From assembly GCF_004135405.1 (NCBI RefSeq), contig NZ_CP035491.1:806001-870000 (forward strand): a stretch of DNA of 64,000 nt. The letters run 5' to 3'. Position numbers and translations under genes: made by a program. Of the stretch, positions 17,521-26,802 are shown piece by piece. The notes beneath the pieces were generated by a model. It ran no database searches. It was not told the origin of the DNA and was given only the letters and a program-made list of their open reading frames with translations. Each line of letters begins with the position of its first letter. The stretch's first letter is position 1. Source of the stretch: Agromyces protaetiae. GTDB taxonomy: Bacteria; Actinomycetota; Actinomycetes; Actinomycetales; Microbacteriaceae.

Positions 17521-18970
17521 ACCGCGAACTCAAACGCGTGACGATCGTGTCGGCGCTCATGTTCCTCTCGCTCTTCGTCGCCTCGACGATCATCCAGTAC
17601 GTCCAGGCCGACGCCCTCGCGAACGACTCGCGCAACTCGCGCACGCTCTACGAGAGCTTCTCGGTCGAGCGTGGCCCGATCCTCGTCGGAGGCGAGCCGA
17701 TCGCGTTCTCGCAGGCGTCGGGCGACTTCTTCCGCTTCCAGCGCATCTACGCGAACGGGCCGCTCTACGCGCCGATCACCGGGTTCATCCCGGTCAACGG
17801 CGAGGCGACGGGGCTCGAGAGATCGCTCAACGAGTACTTGAGCGGCCAGTCGTCGAGCCAGTTCTTCGACCAGCTCAATCGGCTCATCTCGGGTCAGGAT
17901 CCGATGGGCGCATCGGTGGATGTCTCGATCGACCCCGTGGCCCAGCAGGCCGCGTGGGACGCCCTCGGCGACTACACGGGCGCCGTGATCGTGACCGAGC
18001 CCGCGACGGGCCGGATCATCGCGATAGTGACGAAGCCCACGTTCGACCCGAACACGCTCGCCGTGCACGACGGCGACCAGGTCGAGCAGACCTATCAGTC
18101 GCTCGTCGACGACCCTGCCGACCCGCTCTTCAACCGCGCGACGGGCGGCGACATGAACCCTCCCGGATCGGTCTTCAAGCTCGTCGTGACGGCCGCAGCG
18201 CTCGAGTCGGGCCGGTTCACCCCCGATTCGACCTTCCCGAACCTCGCGAGCTACACCCTCCCCGGGTCGTCTTCCGTGGTCCGCAACTCGGGCGGCGGCA
18301 CGTGCGGCGGCGGCGCGACCGTCACGATCGCCGATGCGCTCCGGCTCAGCTGCAACATCCCCTTCGCCGAACTGGGCGTCGAACTCGGCGACACCGCCAT
18401 CCGCGAACAGGCCGAGAAGTTCGGGTTCAACGAGGAGTTCCTGATCCCCAACGAGACCGCGGCGAGCGTCTACCCGCGCGGCCTCGACGACGCTCAGACC
18501 GCGCTCAGCGCGTTCGGTCAGGGAAACGTCCGCGCCACACCGCTGCAGATGGCGATGGTGTCGGCTGCGATCGCGAACGGCGGCATCGTCATGAACCCGA
18601 ATCTCGTCGACGAGATCACGGCGCCCGACTTCCGCCCGCTGCAGGAGTTCGAGCGATCGGAGTTCGGCCGCGCCATCAGTGAGCAAACCGCCAGAACCAT
18701 GGTGCAGATGATGGTGAACGGCGTCGAGAACGGCGCCGCGAGTAATGCAAGAATAGACGGCGTCAGCGTGGCCGGTAAGACGGGTACAGCGGAGAACGGC
18801 GAGGACGACCCTTACACCTTGTGGTTCACCGGTTTTGCCCCCGCCGACAACCCTCAGTATGCGATCACGGTGCTCGTGGAGGATGGCGGGGACTTGGTCA
18901 GGAGGGGTACGGCAATCTCATCGCCGCTCCCATTGCGAAACAGGTACTAGAGGCGGTGCTGAACAAATGA
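17517..18970 (+). CDS. pbpA: Penicillin-binding protein 2-type transpeptidase, 3' frame break
   Basis: A class B PBP of ~484 residues with an N-terminal signal anchor ([19 protein letters not shown]). The transpeptidase motifs are SxxK in [12 protein letters not shown] (~219), SxN in [10 protein letters not shown] and KTG in [13 protein letters not shown] (~420). The reading frame as given ends early at 18950 with a foreign tail ([16 protein letters not shown]). One extra G in the run at 18888-18891 restores the normal ending ([20 protein letters not shown]) and a stop at 18968-18970 that overlaps pknA in the usual ATGA manner. It is therefore probably intact in the organism. It cross-links wall made by the upstream SEDS polymerase. 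Confidence 0.92.
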
Positions 18971-20688
18971 GACCGAGCGCGGGGCTCACCTTCGGAGGGC
19001 GCTACGAGCTGCAGTCCCGGATCGCCATCGGCGGCATGGGCGAAGTGTGGCAGGCGACCGACCTCGTCATCGGCCGACAGGTCGCGATCAAGATCTTGAA
19101 AGACGAGTACCTGGGCGACCCGGGCTTCCTCGAGCGCTTCCGCGCCGAGGCCCGCCACGCCGCACTCGTCAACCACGAGGGCATCGCCAACGTGTTCGAC
19201 TACGGCGAGGAAGACGGCAGCGCCTACCTCGTCATGGAGCTCGTGCCCGGCGAGGCGCTCTCGACCATCCTCGAGCGCGAGCACGTCCTGTCGACCGACA
19301 AGGTCCTCGACATCGTCGCGCAGACCGCTGCAGCCCTGCAGGCCGCGCACGCGGCAGGGCTCGTGCACCGCGACATCAAGCCCGGCAACCTGCTCATCAC
19401 GCCCGACGGCCGCGTGAAGATCACCGACTTCGGCATCGCGCGCATCGCCGACCAGGTGCCGCTCACGGCGACCGGCCAGGTCATGGGCACCGTGCAGTAC
19501 CTCTCGCCCGAGCAGGCCTCCGGCCACCCGGCTTCGCCGACCACCGACATCTACTCGCTCGGCATCGTCGCGTACGAGTGCCTCGCGGGCCGCCGCCCGT
19601 TCACGGGCGAGTCGCAGGTCGCGATCGCGATGGCGCAGATCAACGAGGCACCGCCCGAGCTTCCCGTGACGGTCTCCGAGCCCGTCCGCAACCTCGTCTA
19701 CGCGTGCATCGCGAAGAACCCCGCCGACCGCCCGCAATCGGCCGCGCACCTCGCGCGCGCCGCACAGGCGCTCCGCCGCGGCGACGTGCACTCCGCCGCA
19801 GCCGCCGTTCCCGCGGTGCTCGGCGCCGCAGGCGCGACCGCAGCCACCATGCTGCTCCCGCAGTCGGGGGCGACCGCCGCGACGACCGTGCTTCCGAGCG
19901 CGAGCGGCCCCGGGTCATCCGGTGCCGCCGAAGGCGAGGCCGAGACCACGACCGCGCCCAAGAAGCGCAGCCCGTGGACCTGGCCGCTGATCATCCTCAT
20001 CGCGATCCTCGCGATCGTGCTCATCGGCACGATCATCGCGTTCGCGACGAGCGGCGGCGGGAAGGGCCTGTCCACTGCGACCAACACGACCGCCACGACG
20101 GCGACGACCGCAGCTCCGACGACGCCGACGACGGCTCCGCCGACCACTGCCAGCACGATCCAGATCGATCGCACCAAGTACCTCGGCATGAACATCGACG
20201 AGGCCGAAGCGGCGATCCAGGGCCTCGGACTCGCGACTGTCCGCCAAGAGAGCGGTCCGGCGAGCGAACCCGGTCAGGCGAACACGGTCACCGACGTCAA
20301 CCCGTCTGGCCCCGTCCCCCCCGGAACGACGATCACGCTGACCTACCTCGGCGCTCCCGAGAACCCGGCCGCGCCGGCGTCGGGCCCGCAGATCGCAGGC
20401 GCGACGTCGGGCGATGTCGACGCCGGCTCGACCGTCCAGCTCACGTGGGACGGCCAGCAGTGCCCGGCCGGACAGCAGATCTCCGGTTATACGGTCACGG
20501 TCGCGGGCGGCACGATTCCGGGCAGCGCGAACCCGACGCAGACCTCGGTCGGCCCCGGCCAGACCGCCGTGTCGGTGCTCATCGGCAACACCCCGGGGCA
20601 GCAGTTCACCGCGCACTTCATGTACTTCTGCGGTCAGCTGAGCTCGCCCGAGTCGCCGACTTCCACGTTCGACATCACCGCCCCCTGA
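18967..20688 (+). CDS. pknA: Ser/Thr protein kinase PknA-type, with extracellular PASTA and beta-rich domain
   Basis: A kinase of 573 residues. Kinase domain: glycine loop [10 protein letters not shown], Lys in [13 protein letters not shown] in [11 protein letters not shown] (~133), DFG in ITDFGIAR, and a [17 protein letters not shown] activation segment. A Thr/Ala-rich linker leads to one membrane helix (about 336-358). Outside there is a single PASTA domain ([18 protein letters not shown]) and a ~110-residue beta-rich region with two cysteines that resembles a fibronectin/Ig fold. PknA of mycobacteria lacks a PASTA ectodomain, so this is a variant. It probably phosphorylates growth and division proteins. 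Confidence 0.92.
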   Translation: MRPSAGLTFGGRYELQSRIAIGGMGEVWQATDLVIGRQVAIKILKDEYLGDPGFLERFRAEARHAALVNHEGIANVFDYGEEDGSAYLVMELVPGEALSTILEREHVLSTDKVLDIVAQTAAALQAAHAAGLVHRDIKPGNLLITPDGRVKITDFGIARIADQVPLTATGQVMGTVQYLSPEQASGHPASPTTDIYSLGIVAYECLAGRRPFTGESQVAIAMAQINEAPPELPVTVSEPVRNLVYACIAKNPADRPQSAAHLARAAQALRRGDVHSAAAAVPAVLGAAGATAATMLLPQSGATAATTVLPSASGPGSSGAAEGEAETTTAPKKRSPWTWPLIILIAILAIVLIGTIIAFATSGGGKGLSTATNTTATTATTAAPTTPTTAPPTTASTIQIDRTKYLGMNIDEAEAAIQGLGLATVRQESGPASEPGQANTVTDVNPSGPVPPGTTITLTYLGAPENPAAPASGPQIAGATSGDVDAGSTVQLTWDGQQCPAGQQISGYTVTVAGGTIPGSANPTQTSVGPGQTAVSVLIGNTPGQQFTAHFMYFCGQLSSPESPTSTFDITAP

Positions 20689-20708
20689 CCCGAGACGAGA
20701 TCGATACC

Positions 20709-22409
20709 GTGAACGATGAAGGACGTGTCCTCGCGGGTCGCTACCGCGTGGGCGCACTCATCGGGCGCGGCGGGATGTCCGACGTGCACGTCGGCGTCGA
20801 CAGCCGCCTCGGCCGGCAGGTCGCGATCAAGCTCCTGAAGCCGCAGCTCGCGACCGACCCGTCGTTTCGAATGCGTTTCCGCCAGGAGGCGCAGTCGGCC
20901 GCGCGCATGGCGCACCCCACGATCGTCCGCGTGTTCGACGCCGGCGAGGAGACCGTCGTCGATGCGTCGGGTCACGAGGTGCAACTGCCCTTCATCGTCA
21001 TGGAGTACGTCGAGGGTCGCCTTCTCAAAGACATCATCCGCGAGGGGCCGCTCGAGCCGCAGGCCGCCGTCCGCGTCATCGACGGCATCCTCACGGCCCT
21101 CGAGTACTCGCACCGTGCAGGCGTCGTCCACCGAGACATCAAGCCCGGGAACGTCATGATCACGACGGCCGGTCAGGTCAAGGTCATGGACTTCGGCATC
21201 GCGCGGGCGGTGTCCGACTCGGCCACGACCGTCGCTCAGACGACCGCCATCCTCGGTACCGCGTCGTACTTCTCGCCCGAGCAGGCGAAGGGCGAGACGG
21301 TGGATGCCCGCACCGACCTGTACTCGACCGGTGTCGTGCTCTTCGAGCTCCTCACCGGGCGCCCGCCGTTCCGCGGCGACACGCCCGTCGCGGTCGCGTA
21401 CCAGCACGTCAGCGAGCGTCCGGCGAAGCCGAGCGCGATCAACCCGCGCGTCTCTCCTGCTCTCGACACGGTCGTGCTGCGTGCGCTCGTGAAAGACCGC
21501 GCACAGCGCTACCAGACGGCCGCGGAGTTCCGCGCCGACGTCGACGTCGCAGCCTCCGGTCGCGTCCCCGTGCACCACGAGCCTGAGCCGACCGCAGCAC
21601 TGTTCGGTGCCGCGACCGGCTCGCTCTCGACGTCCGAGCTGGCCCTCCGCCAGCTCACAGAAGACGACACGATGTCACGCACGCAGCGCCGCCCGCCTGC
21701 GGTCTGGATCTGGGCGGGCATCATCGCGGTCGTCGTCATCGTCGTCGCGGTCATGTACTGGGCGTTCAACCTGCAGCCGACCGACAACCTTCCATCGAAC
21801 GCGCGCGCGATCCCGGCGCTCGAGGGCACCTCGTGGGAAGACGCGTCCGAGCAGCTCGAGCAGCTCTCGCTCGTCCCGACGCAGGCTCAAGAGGCGAACG
21901 ACGCGTTCGAAGCGGGCCAGGTGATCCGCACGGATCCGCCCGCCGACGAAGTGGTCGAGGTCGGCACCGAGGTGACGGTGTACGTCTCGACGGGCCGACA
22001 GCCTGTCGCGGTTCCTCCGCTCGAGAATCTGACCATCGACGCCGCGAAGGCCAAGCTCGCCGAGGTCGGTCTCGTGGCGGGTGTCGAAAACCGCGTCGAT
22101 TCGCCGAACGTTCCAGCCGAGACGATCTTGGGTACGACGCCGGCTTCGGGCGCGTCGGTCGCTGCGGGGTCGACGGTCGATCTGAATATCTCGAGCGGCG
22201 AGGTGACACTCGTCGACCTCACGGGTCGTACCCTTTCAGCAGCGTCCGACTACCTTCGTGCGAGCGATCTGCAGCTGAACCCCGTGTCGACTCCCGATTC
22301 TTCGTGTCCCGCGAAGCAGGGATCTCCGGTCGTTCGGCAGAATCCCGGCGGCGGGTCGGTGCCGCAGCACTCCGATGTGCAGCTCATCTACTGCACGGGC
22401 ACCGGCTGA
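20709..22409 (+). CDS. pknB: PknB-type Ser/Thr kinase with PASTA domains
   Basis: A kinase of 566 residues starting at GTG 20709, 20 bp after pknA. The kinase domain has [33 protein letters not shown] (~139), VMDFGIARA and the activation loop TAILGTASYFSPEQA. The membrane helix lies at ~332-353 (VWIWAGIIAVVVIVVAVMYW). Three PASTA repeats follow (for example PALEGTSWEDASEQL, PPLENLTIDAAKAKL and VDLTGRTLSAASDYL), then a tail with two cysteines. The ectodomain senses muropeptides or lipid II and couples wall state to growth. It is the last gene of the operon; trpG-like converges 18 bp further on. Confidence 0.94.
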   Translation: MNDEGRVLAGRYRVGALIGRGGMSDVHVGVDSRLGRQVAIKLLKPQLATDPSFRMRFRQEAQSAARMAHPTIVRVFDAGEETVVDASGHEVQLPFIVMEYVEGRLLKDIIREGPLEPQAAVRVIDGILTALEYSHRAGVVHRDIKPGNVMITTAGQVKVMDFGIARAVSDSATTVAQTTAILGTASYFSPEQAKGETVDARTDLYSTGVVLFELLTGRPPFRGDTPVAVAYQHVSERPAKPSAINPRVSPALDTVVLRALVKDRAQRYQTAAEFRADVDVAASGRVPVHHEPEPTAALFGAATGSLSTSELALRQLTEDDTMSRTQRRPPAVWIWAGIIAVVVIVVAVMYWAFNLQPTDNLPSNARAIPALEGTSWEDASEQLEQLSLVPTQAQEANDAFEAGQVIRTDPPADEVVEVGTEVTVYVSTGRQPVAVPPLENLTIDAAKAKLAEVGLVAGVENRVDSPNVPAETILGTTPASGASVAAGSTVDLNISSGEVTLVDLTGRTLSAASDYLRASDLQLNPVSTPDSSCPAKQGSPVVRQNPGGGSVPQHSDVQLIYCTGTG

Positions 22410-22427
22410 GACATCCGCTCGCTCTGC

Positions 22428-23066
22428 TCAGTTCGTGCGCGAGAGCGGGCTGAGTCCCGCCGCACGCTCCGCCGCGCCGGCGAGCCCGGTCTCGGCGAGC
22501 CAGTTGCCGAGCAGGCGGTACCCGCCCTCGGTGAGGACCGACTCGGGATGGAACTGCACGCCGTGAATGGCCTCGGTGCGATGACGGATCCCCATGATCA
22601 CTCCGCCGGAGGTGCGGCTCGTGACGACCAGGTCGTCGGGCAGGGTGCCGTCGACGACCGCGAGCGAGTGGTATCTGGTCGCGGTGAACGGTTGCGGGAC
22701 GCCGGCGTAGAGCGGGCTTTCGTCGTGGGTGATCTGCGAGGTCTTGCCGTGCATGAGCTCGTCGGCGTGCGTCACGATCGCCCCGAACGCTTCGGCGATC
22801 GCCTGGTGCCCGAGGCAGACGCCGAGGAGCGGCGAATGCACCGATCGGGCCGCCCCGACGACGGCGATCGAGACGCCCGCGTCGGCCGGCTTACCCGGCC
22901 CCGGCGAGATGAGGACGCCGTCGTACTCGGCGATACGAGTCACGGCTTCGGATGCCTCGAATGCGTTGTTGCGGACGACGTCGGTCTCGGCGCCGAGCTC
23001 TCGCAGGTAGCTGTCGAGGGTGTAGACGAAGCTGTCGTAGTTGTCGACGACGAGGATGCGCGTCAA
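22428..23066 (-). CDS. Class I glutamine amidotransferase (PabA/TrpG-like)
   Basis: A stand-alone GATase of 212 residues. The catalytic triad is clear: Cys in LLGVCLGHQAIAE, and His-x-Glu in IHGVQFHPESVLT. The oxyanion/start motif is ILVVDNYDSFVYTL and LISPGPGKP is present. The start is probably TTG 23066-23064, which overlaps the stop of the small membrane protein gene. Partner chorismate-binding subunits (TrpE/PabB) are not in the window. In Actinobacteria this gene habitually sits beside pknB. It could serve folate (aminodeoxychorismate) or tryptophan synthesis. Confidence 0.85.
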   Translation of the reverse strand: MTRILVVDNYDSFVYTLDSYLRELGAETDVVRNNAFEASEAVTRIAEYDGVLISPGPGKPADAGVSIAVVGAARSVHSPLLGVCLGHQAIAEAFGAIVTHADELMHGKTSQITHDESPLYAGVPQPFTATRYHSLAVVDGTLPDDLVVTSRTSGGVIMGIRHRTEAIHGVQFHPESVLTEGGYRLLGNWLAETGLAGAAERAAGLSPLSRTN

Positions 23067-23221
23067 GAGTCGACCGTGACGTCGATCGGGTTCAGGAGGT
23101 GGTCGACGACGGGGAACACCCACGTGAACAGCGCATAGACCAGCGCCGCCGCGAGCACGAGCAGCAGGATGACCCGCAGCCACCAGGGTCCGGGGAGAAC
23201 ACGCCAGAGTGCGCCGTACAT
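23063..23221 (-). CDS. Small single-pass membrane protein between sortase and amidotransferase
   Basis: A 52-residue protein: MYGALWRVLPGPWWLRVI, then a hydrophobic helix (LLLVLAAALVYALFTWVF), ending LLNPIDVTVDS. Its ATG (23221-23219) overlaps the sortase stop (TGATG), and its TGA overlaps the next gene's TTG start, so three genes form a tightly coupled operon. Conservation of the overlaps argues that it is real. The function is unknown; the topology is a short cytoplasmic N-terminus and an outside acidic tail. Confidence 0.78.
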   Translation of the reverse strand: MYGALWRVLPGPWWLRVILLLVLAAALVYALFTWVFPVVDHLLNPIDVTVDS

Positions 23222-24027
23222 CAGCGGCTCCCCCAACTCGCGACGGCCGCCGCGATCGCTTCGGGCGGGTTGCCGGCACCGGGAGACCAGGACTCGAGCA
23301 CTCCGTACGCGATGATGCGTTCGGCCGTGGAAAAGAGCGGGTTGCAGCTCGTGAGCGTGATGATCCGGTCGGTGGGCTGCAGGTCGGGGCGGTGGGGTAC
23401 CGGGGCGAGCACGTCGACGGTGTCGGGGGTCACGTACTCGAAGTCGCGGAAGGCATAGGTGTACCAGCCGTCTTTCGTCTGGATGTAGATCTTGTCCCCG
23501 AGCTGGAACTGTTCGATCTCGTGCATGCCGCCGCCGTAGGCGCTGCGGTGGGCGGCGATCGCGAAGTTGCCGACTGCACCGGGCATCGCGGTACCGGGAT
23601 AGTGCCCGACGCCCTGTTCGAAGCTGTTGAGCACATTGTTGCCCGTGCCTTCGGCGATGTTCCGCACCGAGTCGAACGTGCCCGGGGCGTCGAACCGGGG
23701 CACGTACATGACGGCGAAGGTCTCGCCGTTGCCGTAGACGGCATCGCCCACGACGGGGTCGCCCGGCTCGACGGGCGACTCGGTCGGGGTCGGAGGACGG
23801 GTGGCGCGGTCCGCTTCAGCCCATTGTGAGGAGGTGTCGCCCGCGGCGCTCGACTGCTGGCCGGCCATGATCGCGTCGTTCCACCACAATTGCCAGCCGA
23901 GGAACAGCAGGATCAGCACACCGGCCGTGAGGAGCAGCTCGCCGAAGACGCCGACGACGCTCACGCGCGGCCGCGGGCGGTCGGCCTCCTCGCGGACGCG
24001 CCGGGACTCGGGTCGCGTCTCGGACAT
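23221..24027 (-). CDS. Class E sortase
   Basis: A protein of 268 residues with a basic cytoplasmic N-terminus (RRVREEADRPRPR), a membrane helix (VFGELLLTAGVLILLFLGW) and a Thr/Pro-rich spacer. The sortase barrel carries catalytic His in FAIAAHRSAYGG, Cys in ITLTSCNPLFST and Arg in STAERIIAYGV. Class E sortases of high-GC Gram-positives anchor LAXTG-type proteins to the wall. No sortase substrate is apparent next door. It is the first gene of the three-gene leftward operon. Confidence 0.92.
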   Translation of the reverse strand: MSETRPESRRVREEADRPRPRVSVVGVFGELLLTAGVLILLFLGWQLWWNDAIMAGQQSSAAGDTSSQWAEADRATRPPTPTESPVEPGDPVVGDAVYGNGETFAVMYVPRFDAPGTFDSVRNIAEGTGNNVLNSFEQGVGHYPGTAMPGAVGNFAIAAHRSAYGGGMHEIEQFQLGDKIYIQTKDGWYTYAFRDFEYVTPDTVDVLAPVPHRPDLQPTDRIITLTSCNPLFSTAERIIAYGVLESWSPGAGNPPEAIAAAVASWGSR

Positions 24028-24097
24028 GTCAGGAGTCTAGCGTCGGGTGTCGATGCGTGGCTGTGAGTACCCCTCCGCCTCCGTTAGAATTGCGCGC

Positions 24098-24337
24098 ATG
24101 GCACGTACCAAAGACCAGCGGCCCGAGCGCGCCGAGAGCACGGCGGGCGAAGGCGCCCCCAATCCCGTGTGGTTCAAGCCCGTCATGTTCGGGTTCATGC
24201 TTCTCGGCCTTGCCTGGATCATCGTGTTCTACGTCTCGCAGGGGCAGCTGCCCGTCGCAGACCTCGGGCAGTGGAACATCCTCATCGGCTTCGGCATCGC
24301 GTTCATCGGATTCCTCATGACGACCAGATGGCGTTGA
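24098..24337 (+). CDS. crgA: Cell division protein CrgA
   Basis: A 79-residue protein with two membrane helices (WFKPVMFGFMLLGLAWIIVF and WNILIGFGIAFIGFLM) separated by a short loop, and a charged N-terminus (MARTKDQRPERAEST). It ends TTRWR as CrgA proteins do. CrgA links FtsZ, FtsQ, FtsI and CwsA at the septum. ATG 24098 is chosen over the upstream in-frame ATG because the family starts with MA/MP-R-T-K. It is divergent from the sortase operon and followed by a strong hairpin. Confidence 0.93.
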   Translation: MARTKDQRPERAESTAGEGAPNPVWFKPVMFGFMLLGLAWIIVFYVSQGQLPVADLGQWNILIGFGIAFIGFLMTTRWR

Positions 24338-24369
24338 CCGGTCGACGTTGACCGGCCGCACAGACGACG

Positions 24370-24400
24370 AATGAGGCGGATGCTGAGCATCCGCCTCATT
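24370..24400 (+). terminator. crgA terminator
   Basis: Perfect 14-bp arms AATGAGGCGGATGC / GCATCCGCCTCATT around a 3-nt loop, 32 bp after the crgA stop and followed by TTTG. It could act in both directions. Confidence 0.8.
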
Positions 24401-24429
24401 TGCGTTTCGAGGGGCACTTTCCCCAGTTG

Positions 24430-24527
24430 TGCACACACTGTGGAGAACCGAGAACCCCGTGATTTCGCGGCTCTTCGGAATGACACCCGTGTGATTCTCC
24501 CCAGGGTGTGGAAACTCCTGTGGATAA
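24430..24527. promoter_or_regulatory. Possible DnaA-box group between crgA and the rhomboid gene
   Basis: The 133-bp gap holds a perfect DnaA box on the minus strand (24519-24527, TGTGGATAA) and weaker TGTGGAGAA (24439-24447) and TGTGGAAAC-like sites. It lies between two gene ends, so it is unlikely to be a promoter region. Confidence 0.4.
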
Positions 24528-24533
24528 CTTCGC

Positions 24534-25394
24534 TCAGCCCACGAGCGGGAAGAACACGTACCGCAGGCTCGCGACGACGAGCAGTGCCGTGAGCGCGAGA
24601 AGCAACCACACCTGCAGCTTCTGCTGGTGGTGCTTGCGCGTCTCGAAGTAGATCAGCCCCACGAGCGCGCCGACGACGAGTCCGCCGACATGCGCCTGCC
24701 AGGCGATGTTCCACCCGGGCACGAACCCGATGACGAGGTTGATCGCGAGCAGCACGAGCAGTTGGGTGCTGTTGCCGCCGAGGCGTCGCTGGATGACCAG
24801 GAACGCACCCATGAGGCCGAAGATCGCACCCGATGCTCCGACGACCTGCGTCGACGGGGGCGCGAGCCACACCACGCCGACCGAGCCGCCGAGCCCGGCG
24901 ATGAGGTAGAGCGCGAGGAATCGCCACCGCCCGAGCAGGCCCTCGAGCAGCTGGCCGAAGATCCACAGCGTGTACATGTTCAACAGCACATGGAAGATCA
25001 GTGCCGTCGAGTGGACGAACACCGTCGTGATGAGGCGCCACGGCTGGAACGCGACATCGCTCACCGCGATCGGCGAGAAGAACAGCAGATTCGTGACCCC
25101 GAGGCCCGGGATGAGCTGCAGCAGATACACCGCGACCGTGACGCCGATGATGCTGTACGTCACGACAGGCGCTCCGCGCCCTGCGGCCGAACGCACGCGC
25201 GTCAGCACCGCGGGCTTGGTCCGCGGCGCCGAGGCACGCTGCTCCTTCATGCACTCGGGGCAGATCACGCCCACGGCGCCCTGCGTCTGGCACTCGGGGC
25301 AGATGGTGCGGCCGCACCGCTGGCACAGGATGTAGCTCTGCCGATCGGGGTGTCGATAGCAGTACCCGGTGCGGTCGCCCGCAGCGTCAGTCAC
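24534..25394 (-). CDS. Rhomboid-family intramembrane serine protease with zinc-ribbon N-terminus
   Basis: A protein of 286 residues. The N-terminus (1-50) has Cys pairs CYRHPDRQSY, LCQRCGRTICPECQ and ICPECMKE, which look like a B-box/zinc ribbon. At least six membrane helices follow. Catalytic Ser is in VGASGAIFGLMGA and His in NIAWQAHVGGLVVG; an N-x3-L-like LLNMYTLW segment is also typical. This architecture is the common actinobacterial form. The substrate is unknown. Confidence 0.93.
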   Translation of the reverse strand: MTDAAGDRTGYCYRHPDRQSYILCQRCGRTICPECQTQGAVGVICPECMKEQRASAPRTKPAVLTRVRSAAGRGAPVVTYSIIGVTVAVYLLQLIPGLGVTNLLFFSPIAVSDVAFQPWRLITTVFVHSTALIFHVLLNMYTLWIFGQLLEGLLGRWRFLALYLIAGLGGSVGVVWLAPPSTQVVGASGAIFGLMGAFLVIQRRLGGNSTQLLVLLAINLVIGFVPGWNIAWQAHVGGLVVGALVGLIYFETRKHHQQKLQVWLLLALTALLVVASLRYVFFPLVG

Positions 25395-25415
25395 GGCCGT
25401 TCAGTCGTTCGCTGG

Positions 25416-25961
25416 TCAGCGAGGGTCGACGGTGACCGACTCGATCACGACGTCCTCGAGCGGCTTGTCACGGCCGTCGGTCGCGACGGTGGCGAGCTTG
25501 TCGATGATCGCCTGGCTCGCGGCATCCGTCACCTTGCCGAAGATCGTGTGCTTGCCCTGCAGCCACGTCGTCGGAGCGACCGTGATGAAGAACTGCGAGC
25601 CGTTCGTGCCGCCGCCCGTGAAGCGGTCGCGGCCGGCGTTCGCCATGGCGAGCACATAGGGCTCGGTGAAGTCGAGCTCTGGGTTGATCTCGTCGTCGAA
25701 CTGGTAGCCGGGGCCGCCGATGCCCTGACCGAGCGGGTCGCCGCCCTGGATCATGAAGCCGGGGATGATGCGGTGGAAGATGACGCCGTCGTAGAGCGGG
25801 TCGGTGCTCTTCTTGCCGGTGGCGGGGTGCGTCCACTCCTTCGCGCCCGTGGCGAGGCCGACGAAGTTGTCGACCGTCTTCGGTGCGTGGTGTCCGTACA
25901 GTTCGACCTGGATCGGTCCGAGAGTGGTGTTGAGCGTCGCGATCGCGGTAGGAATCGGCAT
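25416..25961 (-). CDS. ppiA: Cyclophilin-type peptidyl-prolyl isomerase
   Basis: A single cyclophilin domain of 181 residues: ALNTTLGPIQVELYGHHAP reading with VDNFVGLATGAKEW, FHRIIPGFMIQGGDPLGQG (catalytic Arg) and GSQFFITVAPTTWLQGKHT. No signal sequence is present, so it is a cytoplasmic folding catalyst. It lies 21 bp upstream of the rhomboid gene on the same strand and may be co-transcribed. Confidence 0.95.
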   Translation of the reverse strand: MPIPTAIATLNTTLGPIQVELYGHHAPKTVDNFVGLATGAKEWTHPATGKKSTDPLYDGVIFHRIIPGFMIQGGDPLGQGIGGPGYQFDDEINPELDFTEPYVLAMANAGRDRFTGGGTNGSQFFITVAPTTWLQGKHTIFGKVTDAASQAIIDKLATVATDGRDKPLEDVVIESVTVDPR

Positions 25962-26080
25962 TCCGCCATTCTCTCATGTCGGATTCGGGCGTCGGCGCGT
26001 CTTCATCCGACTCCCATCCCGTTTCCAGGCTGTTCGGTGGCAAGATGGAAGCACTCGCTGCACATCGATGGAGGTCGGGG

Positions 26081-26596
26081 ATGAGCCTGTCACGCAAGCG
26101 CAAGAAGGAACTGAACCAATTGCGCAAGAGTGCCGAGGATCTGTGGTCGAACCAGCAGACCGTGCTGGCCCACGCCAACAGCGTCGCGCAAGAGGCCAGC
26201 CGCCAGCTCGGCCACCTCACGCGCGAAGAGGTCGCACCTCGCGTGCGCACCGGCTATGAGACGTACGTCCGGCCGAGCCTCGACCAGGCGAAGGGCTTCG
26301 CGCGCGCCGCCGGCGACACCGCCGAGAAGACGCTCGGCACCGCGCTCGGCTCGATCCTCGCGGTCGGAGACCTCGCGAACGATGTCCGCGTCCAGCGCGC
26401 GGTCGCCCGCGTGTCGCCGCGCACTGCCGCGGCGATCGCGCCCGAGAAGAAGCGCGGCTTCGGCGCCTACCTCGCGATCGGCGCCGGCGTCCTCGCCGCC
26501 GCCGGAGTGGCGTACGCCGTCTGGCAGACGTTCCGCGCCGACGACGAACTGTGGGTCGCCGACGACGAGCCGCCGACAGCCGGCGCCGCGTCCTGA
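26081..26596 (+). CDS. Conserved hypothetical membrane-anchored protein
   Basis: A protein of 171 residues starting at ATG 26081 after GGAGGTCGGGG. A very basic N-terminus (MSLSRKRKKELNQLRKS) leads to a helical region with many Ala/Gln. A membrane helix is near residues 127-148 (YLAIGAGVLAAAGVAYAVW), and the tail is acidic (DDELWVADDEPP). The function is not known. Similar proteins are frequent in Microbacteriaceae and are sometimes mislabelled DNA helicase. A strong terminator follows directly. Confidence 0.82.
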   Translation: MSLSRKRKKELNQLRKSAEDLWSNQQTVLAHANSVAQEASRQLGHLTREEVAPRVRTGYETYVRPSLDQAKGFARAAGDTAEKTLGTALGSILAVGDLANDVRVQRAVARVSPRTAAAIAPEKKRGFGAYLAIGAGVLAAAGVAYAVWQTFRADDELWVADDEPPTAGAAS

Positions 26597-26601
26597 GTTT
26601 C

Positions 26602-26638
26602 CGAAACGGCCCCTCGCACCAGGCGAGGGGCCGTTTCG
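26602..26638 (+). terminator. Strong hairpin terminator
   Basis: 16-bp perfect arms (CGAAACGGCCCCTCGC and complement) with a 5-nt loop, 5 bp after the preceding gene's stop. Confidence 0.8.
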
Positions 26639-26802
26639 CATGCCCAGGGAACGCTCCGAGGATGCCTCCGCTGACACCCCGCTCAGTGCAGACCCTGAAA
26701 TCCGGCCGATCTGCGATGTCTTTCGGCCAAAGGGTTGCGGTTCCGCCAACTCCCCCGCTACTGTCGTCACTTGGTTCCGTCGATCCAGAGAGGAGAAGTC
26801 CG

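Noticed and set aside
19047..20700. Long + frame running through pknA into pknB
   Set aside because: The part before 20709 is an alternative frame of pknA (Arg/His-rich); only the segment from GTG 20709 is PknB.
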